Below are positions 45,784 through 54,488 of a stretch of 58,904 nt of DNA, piece by piece (the first letter of the stretch is position 1; each line of letters opens with the position of its first letter). Source of the stretch: Alphaproteobacteria bacterium (GTDB lineage: Bacteria > Pseudomonadota > Alphaproteobacteria > Acetobacterales > Acetobacteraceae). Position numbers and translations under genes: made by a program. Where the stretch lies: contig JAFKFI010000062.1 in NCBI GenBank assembly GCA_017307285.1, forward strand, positions 1-58,904, read 5' to 3'. The notes beneath the pieces are model-generated. The model had not been told where the DNA came from. It did not search any database and saw nothing but the letters and a program-made list of their open reading frames with translations.

Positions 45784-47826
45784 TCGCGCCGGGCCGACCT
45801 GGACCAACGTATCGTTGAAGCAGGCACCTTCCGACAGGTCCGCCCGCATATCCGCCGAGGCGAGTGCCGAGATCGTCTGGCCGGTCGGGCTGGTGGCGAT
45901 CCAGGCGCCCTTCTCGCTTGCCACCACGCCGGGCCGCACCGCATCCGTCACCGTGAGCGGCAGGACCACCTCGCCGAGCTCGTTCCACATCCGCACGTCC
46001 ACGCCGTTGGCGAGCCCGCGAACCTCCGCGTCGGCGGGGTGCATCATCAGGCGCGGGGTGCGTTGCGACGGCGGCAGGCTGCCGAGCGACGACGAGATGC
46101 GCCGGTCGGAGGCCGGGGAAATCAACATCAGTGGATAGCTCGGCTGGCGTTCCCGCCAGGTCGGCAGCATGGCATCGGCGCCCCAGCGCGCAGCCAGCCA
46201 CTCCGAGCGCAATTCGACCTTGCCCGAGGGAGTTGCGGGCCGGACGTTCTCATACAGCACCATCGGCGCCCCGTCTGGGGCGGTCATCGGCGTGGCCCGA
46301 TCGGTCGGAATCTGGCTCGGACGCAGACCGCCGAGGCGCGGATCGGTTGGGTTGACCGCGTCGTCCATCAGCTCCGCGTCGGTGGCCGTGAAACAGGGCT
46401 CGTCGAAGCCGAAGCGGGCAGCGAGGCGGCGGAAGATCTCGGTGTTGGGCAGCGATTCCCCGAGCGGCGGGATCACTGGCTCGGCACGCTGCAGCCAGTG
46501 GTGGCCATAGGCGGGGTAAAGGTCGGCGCACTCGAAATGCGTCGCGGCGGGCAGCACCACGTCGCAATAGGCCATGCTCTCGGTCATCGTCGTGTCTATG
46601 CCGACCGCGAACACGTCCTCGCGCGACAGGCCACGCCGCATCCGGTTCTGGTCGGGATGCACCACCGCAGGATTGTGGTTGTAGATGAACACCGCCCGCA
46701 GCGGTGGCCCGGCGATATCGTCCTCGGCGAGATGGCGCCCCATGTCGACCAGGTTGATCGTCCGCGTGCCCTCGGGGGTGAAATCCGACCGCTGCAACTT
46801 TCCCGTGGTCTTGGCGAAGGCATTGCCCGCACCGAGCACGATGCCGCTGCCCTTGCCGAACTTGCCGAGCAGCGCTGGCAGCGCGATCGCGCCCCTTATG
46901 CCGCTGCCGCCGTTGCGCCCGCGCTCGATCCCGTTGCCCGGCGCCATGACCAGCGGGCCGTCCTCGCCCAGCCATTGCACGAAGGTGCGGATTTGCTGCT
47001 CCGGCAGCCCGCACGCCTCGGCGGCGCGCGCGGCCGGCCATTCGCGGGCGCGCGCCATGAAATCCTCGAAGCCCAGCACGTTCGCCGCAATAAAAGCGTC
47101 GTCGAACTTGCCAGCGCGTTCGAGTTCGGCGGCCACCGACCAGGCGAGCAGAATGTCAGTGCCGGGGCGTGGTGCGAGGTGCAAATCCGCCTGCTGCGCG
47201 ATCTTAGTGCGCAGCGGATCGACCACCACCAGCTTGCCGCCCTTGCGCATCGCCCGGCGCACGCAGCGCACCAAGTGCAAATTGGCCACCGTCGCGTTGT
47301 TGCCCCAGACGACGTTCAACGCGGCGTTCTCGGCGAACTCGGGCGGGCAGCCGGCCACTGCGCCGTAGGTTCCCGCCCACGCCTCGCTCCGCACGCCACC
47401 GCACAGCGCGCGGCGATAAAGCTGGCTCGCGCCGAGCCTGTTGAAGAAGCGCATCGACATGCTGTCGCCGGCAAGGAAGCCATGCGGGCCGGCGTAGTTG
47501 AACGGCGCCACCGCCTGCGGCCCCCAGCGGCGTATCACCTCGTCCACGCGCCGGTGAATTTCGTCGAGAGCGGCCTCCCACGAGATCCGCTCGAACTGTC
47601 CCGAGCCCTTCGGCCCGCTGCGACGCAGCGGGTACAGCACGCGACCGGGGCCGTGCACCAGCCCGATCATGTCCTGCGCGACCTTGGTGCAGATCACCCC
47701 ATCGGTGAACGGCGCCGCACGGGAGCCGCGCACCTTGGCGATACGCCCATCCTCGACCGTAACGGTCAGGCTGCACGTATCCGGGCAATCATAGGTGCAG
47801 ACGCTCGGGCGTTCTTCGAGGAACAT
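45778..47826 (-). CDS. Molybdopterin-dependent oxidoreductase (FDH/DMSO-reductase family)
   Basis: A 682-residue bis-MGD enzyme. The N-terminal [4Fe–4S] motif is C10-x3-C14-x3-C18 with C46 in VICTK. The molybdopterin domain continues with GPGRVLYPLRR, FNYAGPHGFLAGDSMSMRFF, WGNNATVANLHLVR and the C-terminal MHPADAEVRGLANGVDVRMWNELGEV. It lacks a twin-arginine signal, so it is cytoplasmic. It resembles the stand-alone FDH-alpha-like proteins of unknown substrate. The ATG at 47826 immediately precedes the Fe–S motif; the extra frame to 47868 is not needed. No electron-transfer subunits are adjacent. Confidence 0.9.
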   Translation of the reverse strand: MFLEERPSVCTYDCPDTCSLTVTVEDGRIAKVRGSRAAPFTDGVICTKVAQDMIGLVHGPGRVLYPLRRSGPKGSGQFERISWEAALDEIHRRVDEVIRRWGPQAVAPFNYAGPHGFLAGDSMSMRFFNRLGASQLYRRALCGGVRSEAWAGTYGAVAGCPPEFAENAALNVVWGNNATVANLHLVRCVRRAMRKGGKLVVVDPLRTKIAQQADLHLAPRPGTDILLAWSVAAELERAGKFDDAFIAANVLGFEDFMARAREWPAARAAEACGLPEQQIRTFVQWLGEDGPLVMAPGNGIERGRNGGSGIRGAIALPALLGKFGKGSGIVLGAGNAFAKTTGKLQRSDFTPEGTRTINLVDMGRHLAEDDIAGPPLRAVFIYNHNPAVVHPDQNRMRRGLSREDVFAVGIDTTMTESMAYCDVVLPAATHFECADLYPAYGHHWLQRAEPVIPPLGESLPNTEIFRRLAARFGFDEPCFTATDAELMDDAVNPTDPRLGGLRPSQIPTDRATPMTAPDGAPMVLYENVRPATPSGKVELRSEWLAARWGADAMLPTWRERQPSYPLMLISPASDRRISSSLGSLPPSQRTPRLMMHPADAEVRGLANGVDVRMWNELGEVVLPLTVTDAVRPGVVASEKGAWIATSPTGQTISALASADMRADLSEGACFNDTLVQVGPARS

Positions 47827-47929
47827 GGCTGGTCTCCGAGTGGCAGGAGCAAGGCAGGTTCCTAGCATGATGGGTGAAGAAATGCAGGAGCCTCGGCATC
47901 CCGAAGAGGCTTTCCTGAGCGGATTCCCA

Positions 47930-47971
47930 TTGACTTTGGCTGGCGGGAATGTATATACGGATGTAGCTACA
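47930..47971 (+). promoter_or_regulatory. brnTA promoter with two overlapping palindromes
   Basis: TTGACT (47930–47935) and TATATA (47952–47957), 16 bases apart, make a strong sigma-70 promoter. The -10 lies inside the palindrome GTATATAC (47951–47958). A perfect 10-base palindrome TGTAGCTACA (47962–47971) covers the likely start point. These are well placed for BrnA, the ribbon-helix-helix antitoxin, to bind and repress its own operon. Confidence 0.6.
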
Positions 47972-48079
47972 AGTCGTGAATGCGATCATCGGCCCGAAGC
48001 TGAACTCGGGCCCGTCAGAGGAACATTGAGTCAAGACAGCAAGCCAGCCTCCTTGATCGACGGAAGGTCGGCCTGGTCG

Positions 48080-48367
48080 GTGAGGGACGCCGCGACGGAT
48101 TTTGAGTGGGATGAGGCAAAGCGCCTCTCAAATATCGCGAAGCACGGTTTGGATTTTGCCGATTCCGATTTGTTCCTCGGAAGCCCTCACCTCGTCGGGC
48201 CGGCGAAGACGGTTGACGGCGAGACACGCTGGTTGGCGGTCGGCATGATCGATGATGTTTACGTGACGACGGTTTTCACAAGACGCGGCAGCACCGTTCG
48301 GATCATCTCAATGCGGAGGGCACGAGATGGAGAAAGGAAGAAACATCAGGAAGTTTTCGGCGGCTGA
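48080..48367 (+). CDS. brnT: BrnT-family toxin
   Basis: BrnT is a RelE-like ribonuclease toxin. The core FEWDEAKRLSNIAKHGLDFADSDLF, the GETRWLAVGMID strand, the VTTVFTRRG strand and IISMRRARDGERKKH with the catalytic Arg set are all present. The start is uncertain: GTG 48080 gives 95 residues (VRDAATDFEWDEAK), while TTG 48026 with AGAGGA close by would add 18 residues. The brnA gene begins inside it, 41 bases before the stop. It follows a strong promoter. The usual BrnT/BrnA order is toxin first, as here. Confidence 0.88.
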   Translation: MRDAATDFEWDEAKRLSNIAKHGLDFADSDLFLGSPHLVGPAKTVDGETRWLAVGMIDDVYVTTVFTRRGSTVRIISMRRARDGERKKHQEVFGG

Positions 48368-48662
48368 GCTCGAGGCGCGTCGCGCGCGCGGTGAAGGCGG
48401 CAGCGATCTTGCTCGCGTGCGTGCCAAGAGCGCGGAGGATCTGGAGCGTGACATCGCCGACGATCCCGACTTCAGGAACGAGGCGGAGGATTGGTACAAA
48501 GCCGCGGAGGCGGTCATGCCAACACCCAAGAAGCTGCTGTCCCTCCGGCTGGACGACGACATCATCGACTGGTTCAAGCAGCAAGGTCCGGGCTATCAGA
48601 CCAGGATTAACGCCGTGCTCCGTGCGTTCGTGCGGCAACAAGCCGAAAAGAAGCGAGCCTAG
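48327..48662 (+). CDS. brnA: BrnA-family antitoxin
   Basis: A 111-residue antitoxin. The N-terminal half is charged and binds the toxin. The C-terminal ribbon-helix-helix (KLLSLRLDDDIIDWFKQQGPGYQTRINAVLRAFV) is the BrnA DNA-binding hallmark. GGAGGG lies 6 bases before the ATG, inside brnT. Its stop overlaps the convergent SDR gene by 4 bases. It probably represses the operon at the palindromes near 47951–47971. Confidence 0.93.
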   Translation: MEKGRNIRKFSAAELEARRARGEGGSDLARVRAKSAEDLERDIADDPDFRNEAEDWYKAAEAVMPTPKKLLSLRLDDDIIDWFKQQGPGYQTRINAVLRAFVRQQAEKKRA

Positions 48663-49438
48663 TCAGGAATGATCCCGCCATCGACGTTGAACGATTGGCC
48701 GGTGATGTTGCGCGCGCCGGCCGAGGCGAGGAACACCGCCATCGCCGCGATGTCCTCGGGGTCGTTGGTGCGTTGCAGCGGGATACCCTCGGCGCGGCGG
48801 CGATCCATCTCCTCCATCGTGATGCCGGCTCGCTCGGCACGTACCCGCAGGTTGGCATCCGACAGCGGCGTGCGGGTGACGCCGGGGCAGATCGAGTTGA
48901 CGTTGATGTTGTGCTTGCCGAGCTGCTGCGAGGCGGTCTTGGTCAGCGCGATGACGGCGCCCTTGCTCGCGGCGTAGGCGGCGTTGGACGTGCCGGCATA
49001 GCCCTTCCCGGCGATCGAGGCGATGTTGATGATCCGGCCGCTGCGGCGCGGGATCATCTCTCGCGCGACCCGCTGCAGACAGAAGAACACGCCTTTCGCG
49101 TTCACCCGGTGGATGCGGTCCCAGTCGGCCTCGGTCAGCTCCATGATGTCGGCGCGACGGGTCACGCCGGCGTTGTTCACCAGGATGTCGATGTGCCCGA
49201 AGGTCTCGACGGCCTGGCGGACCATGCGGTCGATTTCCTGGAGGTCGCCCACGTCGGCCTGCACGGCGAGGGCGCGACGTTGCGTTGCGGCGATCGTGCT
49301 GGCGGTCGCCTCGACATTCCCGCCGTTGATATCCGCTACGACCACATGTGCGCCGGCGACGGCAAGCGCGAGTGCGGAGGCGCGTCCGATCCCCTGACCC
49401 GCGCCGGTGACGAGCGCCACTTGATTGGCGAGTTCCAT
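48659..49438 (-). CDS. SDR family oxidoreductase, FabG-like
   Basis: A 259-residue short-chain dehydrogenase/reductase. The cofactor motif is TGAGQGIG (residues 11–18), NNAG is at 88–91, and the catalytic triad is S141, Y155 and K159 (YAASK). DINGG at the end of beta-2 favours NAD(H). The sequence resembles FabG-type dehydrogenases. It is last of three closely spaced minus-strand genes (15 bases after the amidase), so it probably oxidises or reduces an intermediate of that route. It could conceivably replace the missing phaB, but nothing here supports that. Confidence 0.94.
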   Translation of the reverse strand: MELANQVALVTGAGQGIGRASALALAVAGAHVVVADINGGNVEATASTIAATQRRALAVQADVGDLQEIDRMVRQAVETFGHIDILVNNAGVTRRADIMELTEADWDRIHRVNAKGVFFCLQRVAREMIPRRSGRIINIASIAGKGYAGTSNAAYAASKGAVIALTKTASQQLGKHNINVNSICPGVTRTPLSDANLRVRAERAGITMEEMDRRRAEGIPLQRTNDPEDIAAMAVFLASAGARNITGQSFNVDGGIIPD

Positions 49439-49453
49439 GTGGCCGTTCCTCCT

Positions 49454-50857
49454 TTAAAGCCGCGGGTCGATCGGCGCGACGATGCCCTCCGCCGCCTCGA
49501 CGACCTCGCCCGCGTCGAGGCACAGATCCTCGCGGAAGCGCGCCGCCATGATCTGCACACCGGGGCGCAGCCGGCCGTGATGCCCGACCGGCACCGCGAG
49601 CGCGGGCAGGCCGAGCAGCGGCGCGAGCAGGCTGACGCGGAGCGAATCCATCACCTTCGCCTGTCCTTCCCGCGTCGTGTCGAGATTGTGCGGCGGTGCG
49701 AGGTCGCCGAGGGTCGGCATCACCACCAGCGGATAATCGATCATGAAGGTGAGCCAGCGATGCAGCAGCACATCGCGGCGGATGAATGCGGCGAGCACGC
49801 CCGCCATGTCGGTGGGCGGCAGCATCTCAAGCCACAGCGACATCGAAGCGCGCGCTTCGGGTTCGCCGTGTTGCTCCATCAGTGGGGCGAGCGCGCCGAG
49901 CACGTCGGTCGAGCCGATGCGGTGCCAGGTTTCCACTACTTCGTCGGGATCGGGTGGCATGACTTCCTCGACGACGTAGCCGGCCTCCGCGAGATATCGG
50001 CCCGCCTGACGAACTGCCGCGACCTGCGCAGGGTGCGTCGTGCCACCGGGATTGTGCGGCATCAGTGCGACCTTGATCGGACGCGGTGCTGGAGGACCTG
50101 TCAAGGCAACGTCAGCCCATCTCGTATCGCGCGGATCGCCGGCCGCCATCGCAGCGAGCGCGAGGCGCGCATCGCGCACGGTGCGGGTCAGCGGCCCCTG
50201 TACGGACATCAGCTGCGCGCCAATCGGGCGCCCGGCTGGCGCGCTCGGATTGAACGACGGGATGCGCCCAAGACTGACGCGCAACCCGACCACGCCATTG
50301 AAATACGCGGGAATGCGCACGGATCCGCCGATATCGTTGCCCTGCGCGATCGGCCCGATACCGGTTGCCACGGCGGCACCGGCGCCGCCGCTGGAACCGC
50401 CGGCGGCGACGCTCGGATCGAGCGGGTTCAGCGTGCGGCCGTGCAGGGCATTGTCGGAGAAGATTCGCATGGAGAATGCCGGCGCGTTGGTACGGCCAAC
50501 GATGATGGCGCCCGCGCGGCGGAGATTGGCGACCACCGGGCTGTCCTCGCGCGCGATGAGGTCGCGATATGCCACCACGCCATTATCGGTCGGGCAGCCG
50601 ACCTGGTCGGTGTTCACCTTGGTCGTGACCGGCACGCCATGCAGCGGGCCGAGCGCGTCGCCTCGCGCCCGCGCCGCATCGGCCGCGCGGGCGGTCTTCA
50701 GCGCCTCATCATCCAGCACGCGCACCACGGCGTTGATCGCCGGATTGACTACGCGCAGTCGGTCGAGGCAGGAGCGCGTCGCTTCCTCGGCCGAGACGCG
50801 ACCCAGACGGATCAGTCGCGCGAGGTCGGTCGCGTCAAGCTGCCACAGCTCGGTCAT
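49454..50857 (-). CDS. Amidase (amidase signature family)
   Basis: A 467-residue amidase with the Ser-cisSer-Lys triad: K80 in VPVTTKVNTD, the GGSSGG block with cis-Ser155, and the nucleophile S179 in NDIGGSVRIPA. The C-terminus PAFVAVP-like region is represented by LPALAVPVGHH. Substrates of this family range from amides and acylureas to tRNA-bound glutamine; the lack of gatB/gatC here and the catabolic neighbours point to a small amide. The ATG at 50857 precedes the ELWQLDATDLARLI start. It lies 14 bases after the gamma-glutamyltransferase-like gene. Confidence 0.92.
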   Translation of the reverse strand: MTELWQLDATDLARLIRLGRVSAEEATRSCLDRLRVVNPAINAVVRVLDDEALKTARAADAARARGDALGPLHGVPVTTKVNTDQVGCPTDNGVVAYRDLIAREDSPVVANLRRAGAIIVGRTNAPAFSMRIFSDNALHGRTLNPLDPSVAAGGSSGGAGAAVATGIGPIAQGNDIGGSVRIPAYFNGVVGLRVSLGRIPSFNPSAPAGRPIGAQLMSVQGPLTRTVRDARLALAAMAAGDPRDTRWADVALTGPPAPRPIKVALMPHNPGGTTHPAQVAAVRQAGRYLAEAGYVVEEVMPPDPDEVVETWHRIGSTDVLGALAPLMEQHGEPEARASMSLWLEMLPPTDMAGVLAAFIRRDVLLHRWLTFMIDYPLVVMPTLGDLAPPHNLDTTREGQAKVMDSLRVSLLAPLLGLPALAVPVGHHGRLRPGVQIMAARFREDLCLDAGEVVEAAEGIVAPIDPRL

Positions 50858-50871
50858 TCGTTCGTTTCCCC

Positions 50872-52560
50872 TCAGATCGCGATGGCATAGGCGGGACGTC
50901 GCGGATCGGCGCCGGCGGCGATCAGGCCGGTCGCCGGGTCGGTGAGGATGGCCTCGACGCTGCCGGCAAGCCAAGTCCAGTCGGGCCATTCCTTGATCTC
51001 GTGCCCACGGGCGGCGAGCGCGTCGCGCGCGCGTGGCTCGATGCGGCCCTCGACGGCGAGCCGGCCAGGGAAATACTCGAACGGCGCGAAAGAGGACGGA
51101 AACGAATAGCTCGCCACGCGCGGCGCCTCGATGGCGTTTTGCAGGTCCATGCCGAAATGCAGCACGTTGAGCAGCACTTGCAGCATCGCCTGGGTCTGCA
51201 CGTCGCCTCCCGGCGTGCCGAACGGCATCACGCCGCCGGAGCGCGTCACGACGATCGCCGGATTTGGCGTGAGGCGCGGCCGCTTGCCGGGTGCGACACC
51301 GGCGGGGTGCGTGGGATCGGGTCGGCTCTGCGAGCCTCGGCCGGACGGCGCGATGCCGAGCCCCGGGACGATCGGGACGTTGCCGCAGCCGTCCGAGGGT
51401 GTCGCACTGAATGCGTTCCCCCAGCGATCGACCACGCAGCAATAGGAGGTATCCGCCTCGACTTTCGGCAACTCGGACGGGCTGGCGGCGTGCGATCTAT
51501 CCGCCCCATCGAGCGGCGGCGGCATCCGGCCGAAGGCGCGATCGTCCCGCACAGCGGCTGCCCGGCGCGCGATGGTGGACGGCGCGAGCAGATGGTCGAT
51601 CGGCACGTGCACGAAAGCCGGATCGCCGAAGAAATACTCTCGATCCGCCAGCGCGAGGTTGATGCACTCGACGACCCGGTGCAGGTACTCGGGCGAATTG
51701 TGCGCGAGCCCGTCGAGGCCGAGATGCTCGACCAACGCCAACGCCTCGAGTAGCGCCGGCCCCTGGCACCACGGCCCGCACACGATCACTTCGTGGCCGC
51801 GCCAGAAGCGGCGCACGGCAGGTTCGATTGGGGAGTGGTAGGCAGCGAGATCGTCCATCGTGAGATAGCCGCCCTCGTGCCGCTGGAACGCGATCATCTC
51901 TCGCGCGATGTCGCCGCGATAAAACGCGTCGTGAGCGGCTTGCAGTCCCGCCATCCGGTCGGGTGCGGTACGGTCTTGATCCGCCATGTATTGCAGCGTG
52001 CGCGCGAGATCCGCTTGCACGAATTTCTCGCCGACCGCGGGCGGCGCCCCGTTGCGCAGAAAGATCGCCGCATTCAAGGGATAACGCCGGTATTCATCGG
52101 CGTGCGACGTGATGGAAGCGGCCAGCAGCGGGTAGACGGAAAATCCCTCAGCAGCGAAGCGGATGGCCGAGGCGGCAATATCGGCGAAGCGCATCGTGCC
52201 GTGCCGCCGCAGCGCGGTGATCCACGCATCGGGTGCCGCCGGAACCACGGTGCGCAGCACGCCATCGGGGATTTTTCCTCCATGCTCGCGCATGAACAAA
52301 TCGGCCGGCAGCGAGCGAGGCCAGGTGCCGAGTCCGGCGATGCTCTCGACCTCGCCGCTCGCCAATCGGATCAGGATCGGCGCCACGCCTGCCACATTGA
52401 CCAGATCGGGCTGCAGCACCGCGAGCGCGACCCCGGCCGCGCAGCCCGCATCCACGGCGTTGCCGCCGGCTTCGAGAATGGAGAAGCCCGCGGCGGCGGC
52501 GAGGTAGTGGCCCGCGGAGATGGCGTGCCTCGTGCCGTGGATCGTCGGGCGATGGCTCAT
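50872..52560 (-). CDS. Gamma-glutamyltransferase-like Ntn hydrolase
   Basis: A 562-residue protein of the gamma-glutamyltransferase fold. The nucleophile that self-processing would expose is T371 in ADTSYCCVVD; in classical GGT this is TTH. GYLTMDDLAAYHSP, GMDLQNAIEAPR and FGTPGGDVQTQAMLQVLLN are typical. No signal peptide is seen, so it probably is cytoplasmic, unlike E. coli GGT. The Ser-Tyr in place of Thr-His after the nucleophile suggests an acylase or hydrolase variant. It precedes the amidase by 14 bases. Confidence 0.9.
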   Translation of the reverse strand: MSHRPTIHGTRHAISAGHYLAAAAGFSILEAGGNAVDAGCAAGVALAVLQPDLVNVAGVAPILIRLASGEVESIAGLGTWPRSLPADLFMREHGGKIPDGVLRTVVPAAPDAWITALRRHGTMRFADIAASAIRFAAEGFSVYPLLAASITSHADEYRRYPLNAAIFLRNGAPPAVGEKFVQADLARTLQYMADQDRTAPDRMAGLQAAHDAFYRGDIAREMIAFQRHEGGYLTMDDLAAYHSPIEPAVRRFWRGHEVIVCGPWCQGPALLEALALVEHLGLDGLAHNSPEYLHRVVECINLALADREYFFGDPAFVHVPIDHLLAPSTIARRAAAVRDDRAFGRMPPPLDGADRSHAASPSELPKVEADTSYCCVVDRWGNAFSATPSDGCGNVPIVPGLGIAPSGRGSQSRPDPTHPAGVAPGKRPRLTPNPAIVVTRSGGVMPFGTPGGDVQTQAMLQVLLNVLHFGMDLQNAIEAPRVASYSFPSSFAPFEYFPGRLAVEGRIEPRARDALAARGHEIKEWPDWTWLAGSVEAILTDPATGLIAAGADPRRPAYAIAI

Positions 52561-52644
52561 AACGTCACCCTCCTGTCATCGACGCGGCCGCGACCCGAGC
52601 CGTGCGCGGTCTCCTTGCAGCGGAATGCGCTGCGCTTTCCCGCC

Positions 52645-53979
52645 TCACTTCTCGGCAAGTTTCGCGAAGGCTTCGCGGAACGGGTGCGGCGAGCCGGCGA
52701 GGCCGGTTTCCGCAAACATCTCGTCAGTGAGTGCCGCGATGGTGTCCTCACTCACCCGCACGCCGTTGCTTTCGAGATGGCGGCGCGCGGCGTCCACCGC
52801 CTCGGACATCTCGCCGCCGGATTTGTAGAGTTTGTAAAAATCCGTCCGCTGACCGCGGCCGAGCGCCTCCGCCAGAACATCGGTGAAGTTCGCTACCCTG
52901 AACGGATAGCTCGCCTCCGCGCCGGCCAGCGCGCGGTGGCAGGAGTGATAGGTGGTGATGAGCAGGTCGGCGCCGACCGCCGCCGCGCCCTCGGCCATGT
53001 TGCGGTGGATGTCCCGCTCGCGCTCCACATAGCGCGCAGCGACGCCGCCACACGCATAGGAGAAGCCGCTGTCCTGCGGCAGATCGACCACGGTGAGGTT
53101 GGGAATGGCGTCCATCAGTACGCGCACGCTTTCACGCGTACCGGTGATTCCTTGATGCTCGTGGATCACCGCGCGGCGCGGCGGCTGATCGACGAATTGC
53201 GCGCGGAGCTCGTCGAGCCGCGAGACGAGGAACACGCTGACATGATCGAGGCCGAAGCTCGGCGGCGCGCGATCGACCTCGATCTCGTTGAAGTTCTTCG
53301 TGCAAGTCGGGCACCAGGTCAGCACCTTGCTCGCGCCGGACTGGCCGAAGCGGCGGAAGGTGCGGCCGCCGATCTTGTCATAGGCATCAGTGTCGCCGGC
53401 CTGGAACTGGTACACGCCACAGCAATGCGATGGCCCGCCGACCACGTCGAAATCGACGCCGAGGGCTTCGAGGACATCCATGACGTTGAACACGATGTGC
53501 GACGTCTTGAGCACATTGCAGCCGGTGTAGAACAAGACCTCGGCCTGGCGACGCTCGGCGGGTGCGAGGATGCGGGTGAGGGCGTCGGACGGCATCTGCA
53601 TCGAGGCGAGCAGGCGTACGGCGTGTGACATCGAGCGGAAGCGGCGCGCGTGCTCCTGCTTGCGGGATTGCTCGTCGCGAGTTGCCTCCTGCGCGCGCAG
53701 CCGAGCGATCGAGACCCATTGGCGCACGTTGATCTGCTCCGGGCACACCGCCGAGCACTGGCCGCTGCTGTCGCATGCCGCCACCCAGCGCGCGGCCTCA
53801 CCGCCGCCGGCGCCATCGGCGGTGAGCGCGATCAGCCCGCGCACCAGGTGCTGCGGATCGCTGGTGTCGATCCCCACCTCCCGCGCCGTCGGGCAGACCT
53901 CGGCGCAGCGGCCGCAGACCGTGCAGCGAGAAGTGGCATCCTCGGCGAGGGCATCGAGCGTGGCGGCGAGTTCGGGCAT
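52645..53979 (-). CDS. Fe–S protein with CCG domains, HdrD/GlpC-like
   Basis: A 444-residue redox protein. The N-terminus has one complete ferredoxin cluster (C19, C22, C25, C29 followed by P). The second cluster has only three Cys (C69, C75, C79), with Ser at the place of the fourth, as in 3Fe–4S centres. The first CCG domain (TGCNVLKT, SHCCG, WCPTC) is intact; in the second CCG domain HDPC is replaced by HEHQ and only ACGG remains. Such proteins pass electrons between flavoproteins, quinones and disulphides. It is the first of the four minus-strand catabolic genes, 84 bases from the next. Confidence 0.88.
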   Translation of the reverse strand: MPELAATLDALAEDATSRCTVCGRCAEVCPTAREVGIDTSDPQHLVRGLIALTADGAGGGEAARWVAACDSSGQCSAVCPEQINVRQWVSIARLRAQEATRDEQSRKQEHARRFRSMSHAVRLLASMQMPSDALTRILAPAERRQAEVLFYTGCNVLKTSHIVFNVMDVLEALGVDFDVVGGPSHCCGVYQFQAGDTDAYDKIGGRTFRRFGQSGASKVLTWCPTCTKNFNEIEVDRAPPSFGLDHVSVFLVSRLDELRAQFVDQPPRRAVIHEHQGITGTRESVRVLMDAIPNLTVVDLPQDSGFSYACGGVAARYVERERDIHRNMAEGAAAVGADLLITTYHSCHRALAGAEASYPFRVANFTDVLAEALGRGQRTDFYKLYKSGGEMSEAVDAARRHLESNGVRVSEDTIAALTDEMFAETGLAGSPHPFREAFAKLAEK

Positions 53980-54049
53980 CGTTCGGCCTCACATCGCGAT
54001 CAGGCGAGCATGGTAGGCCCTCTTGCCGCCCAACGAACAGGCCCGGTGC

Positions 54050-54418
54050 TCACGGCGGCGGCTTGCGGGTTCGTTTCGGCTTGGCCTTGGCTGCGGCGAG
54101 CGCCGCCGCGACGGCCTTGCGCGCCCAGTCGCGCAGCTCGTCTGGATCGTCCAGCAGCTCGGGCGGACAGCGCCAGTAGGAGGTAAGGACGTGCTCGCCG
54201 TGCTTCGTGCCGTAGCTGAACGGCGCCTCGCCGGCGGCCTCGTAGTCGGCGCGGTTGGCCTCGCCGACCTTGAAGAACACCTCCTCGCGGGCCAGCAGCC
54301 CGAACATCGTTCCGCCGTGAAACAGCCGGGCCCCGCCGAACATGCGCCGCGCGGAGACCGGCCCAAGGGGCGCCAGCAATTCCAGCAGATACTCGGCGAG
54401 CTTGTCAGAGTGAGCCAT
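54050..54418 (-). CDS. TfoX/Sxy family N-terminal domain protein
   Basis: A 122-residue protein with the TfoX N-terminal domain (LLAPLGPVSARRMFGGARLFHGG, MFGLLAREEVFFKV, FSYGT, SYWRCPPELLDD). Sxy proteins regulate competence, but short ones like this lack the C-terminal domain and their role is unknown. A Lys/Arg/Pro-rich tail ends the protein. The ATG at 54418 opens the conserved region. It faces the divergent iron-uptake operon across 70 bases. Confidence 0.88.
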   Translation of the reverse strand: MAHSDKLAEYLLELLAPLGPVSARRMFGGARLFHGGTMFGLLAREEVFFKVGEANRADYEAAGEAPFSYGTKHGEHVLTSYWRCPPELLDDPDELRDWARKAVAAALAAAKAKPKRTRKPPP

Positions 54419-54488
54419 CGGGCGAACCGGGCTTGCCGTTGCGAACAATTCTCAGTATCAAGCAGCGACAACCATATCCGGTGATCCC

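Noticed and set aside
46039-47865. A 608-codon plus-strand frame opposite the molybdopterin oxidoreductase
   Set aside because: The minus strand carries the Fe–S motif and pterin domains; the plus frame is compositional.
48695-50890. A 731-codon plus-strand frame opposite the SDR and amidase
   Set aside because: The minus-strand genes have full catalytic motifs. The plus-strand translation is Arg/His/Asp-rich without a fold signature.
51793-53628. A 611-codon plus-strand frame opposite the GGT-like and Fe–S genes
   Set aside because: Same reasons: it spans two real genes in antisense and has no motif.
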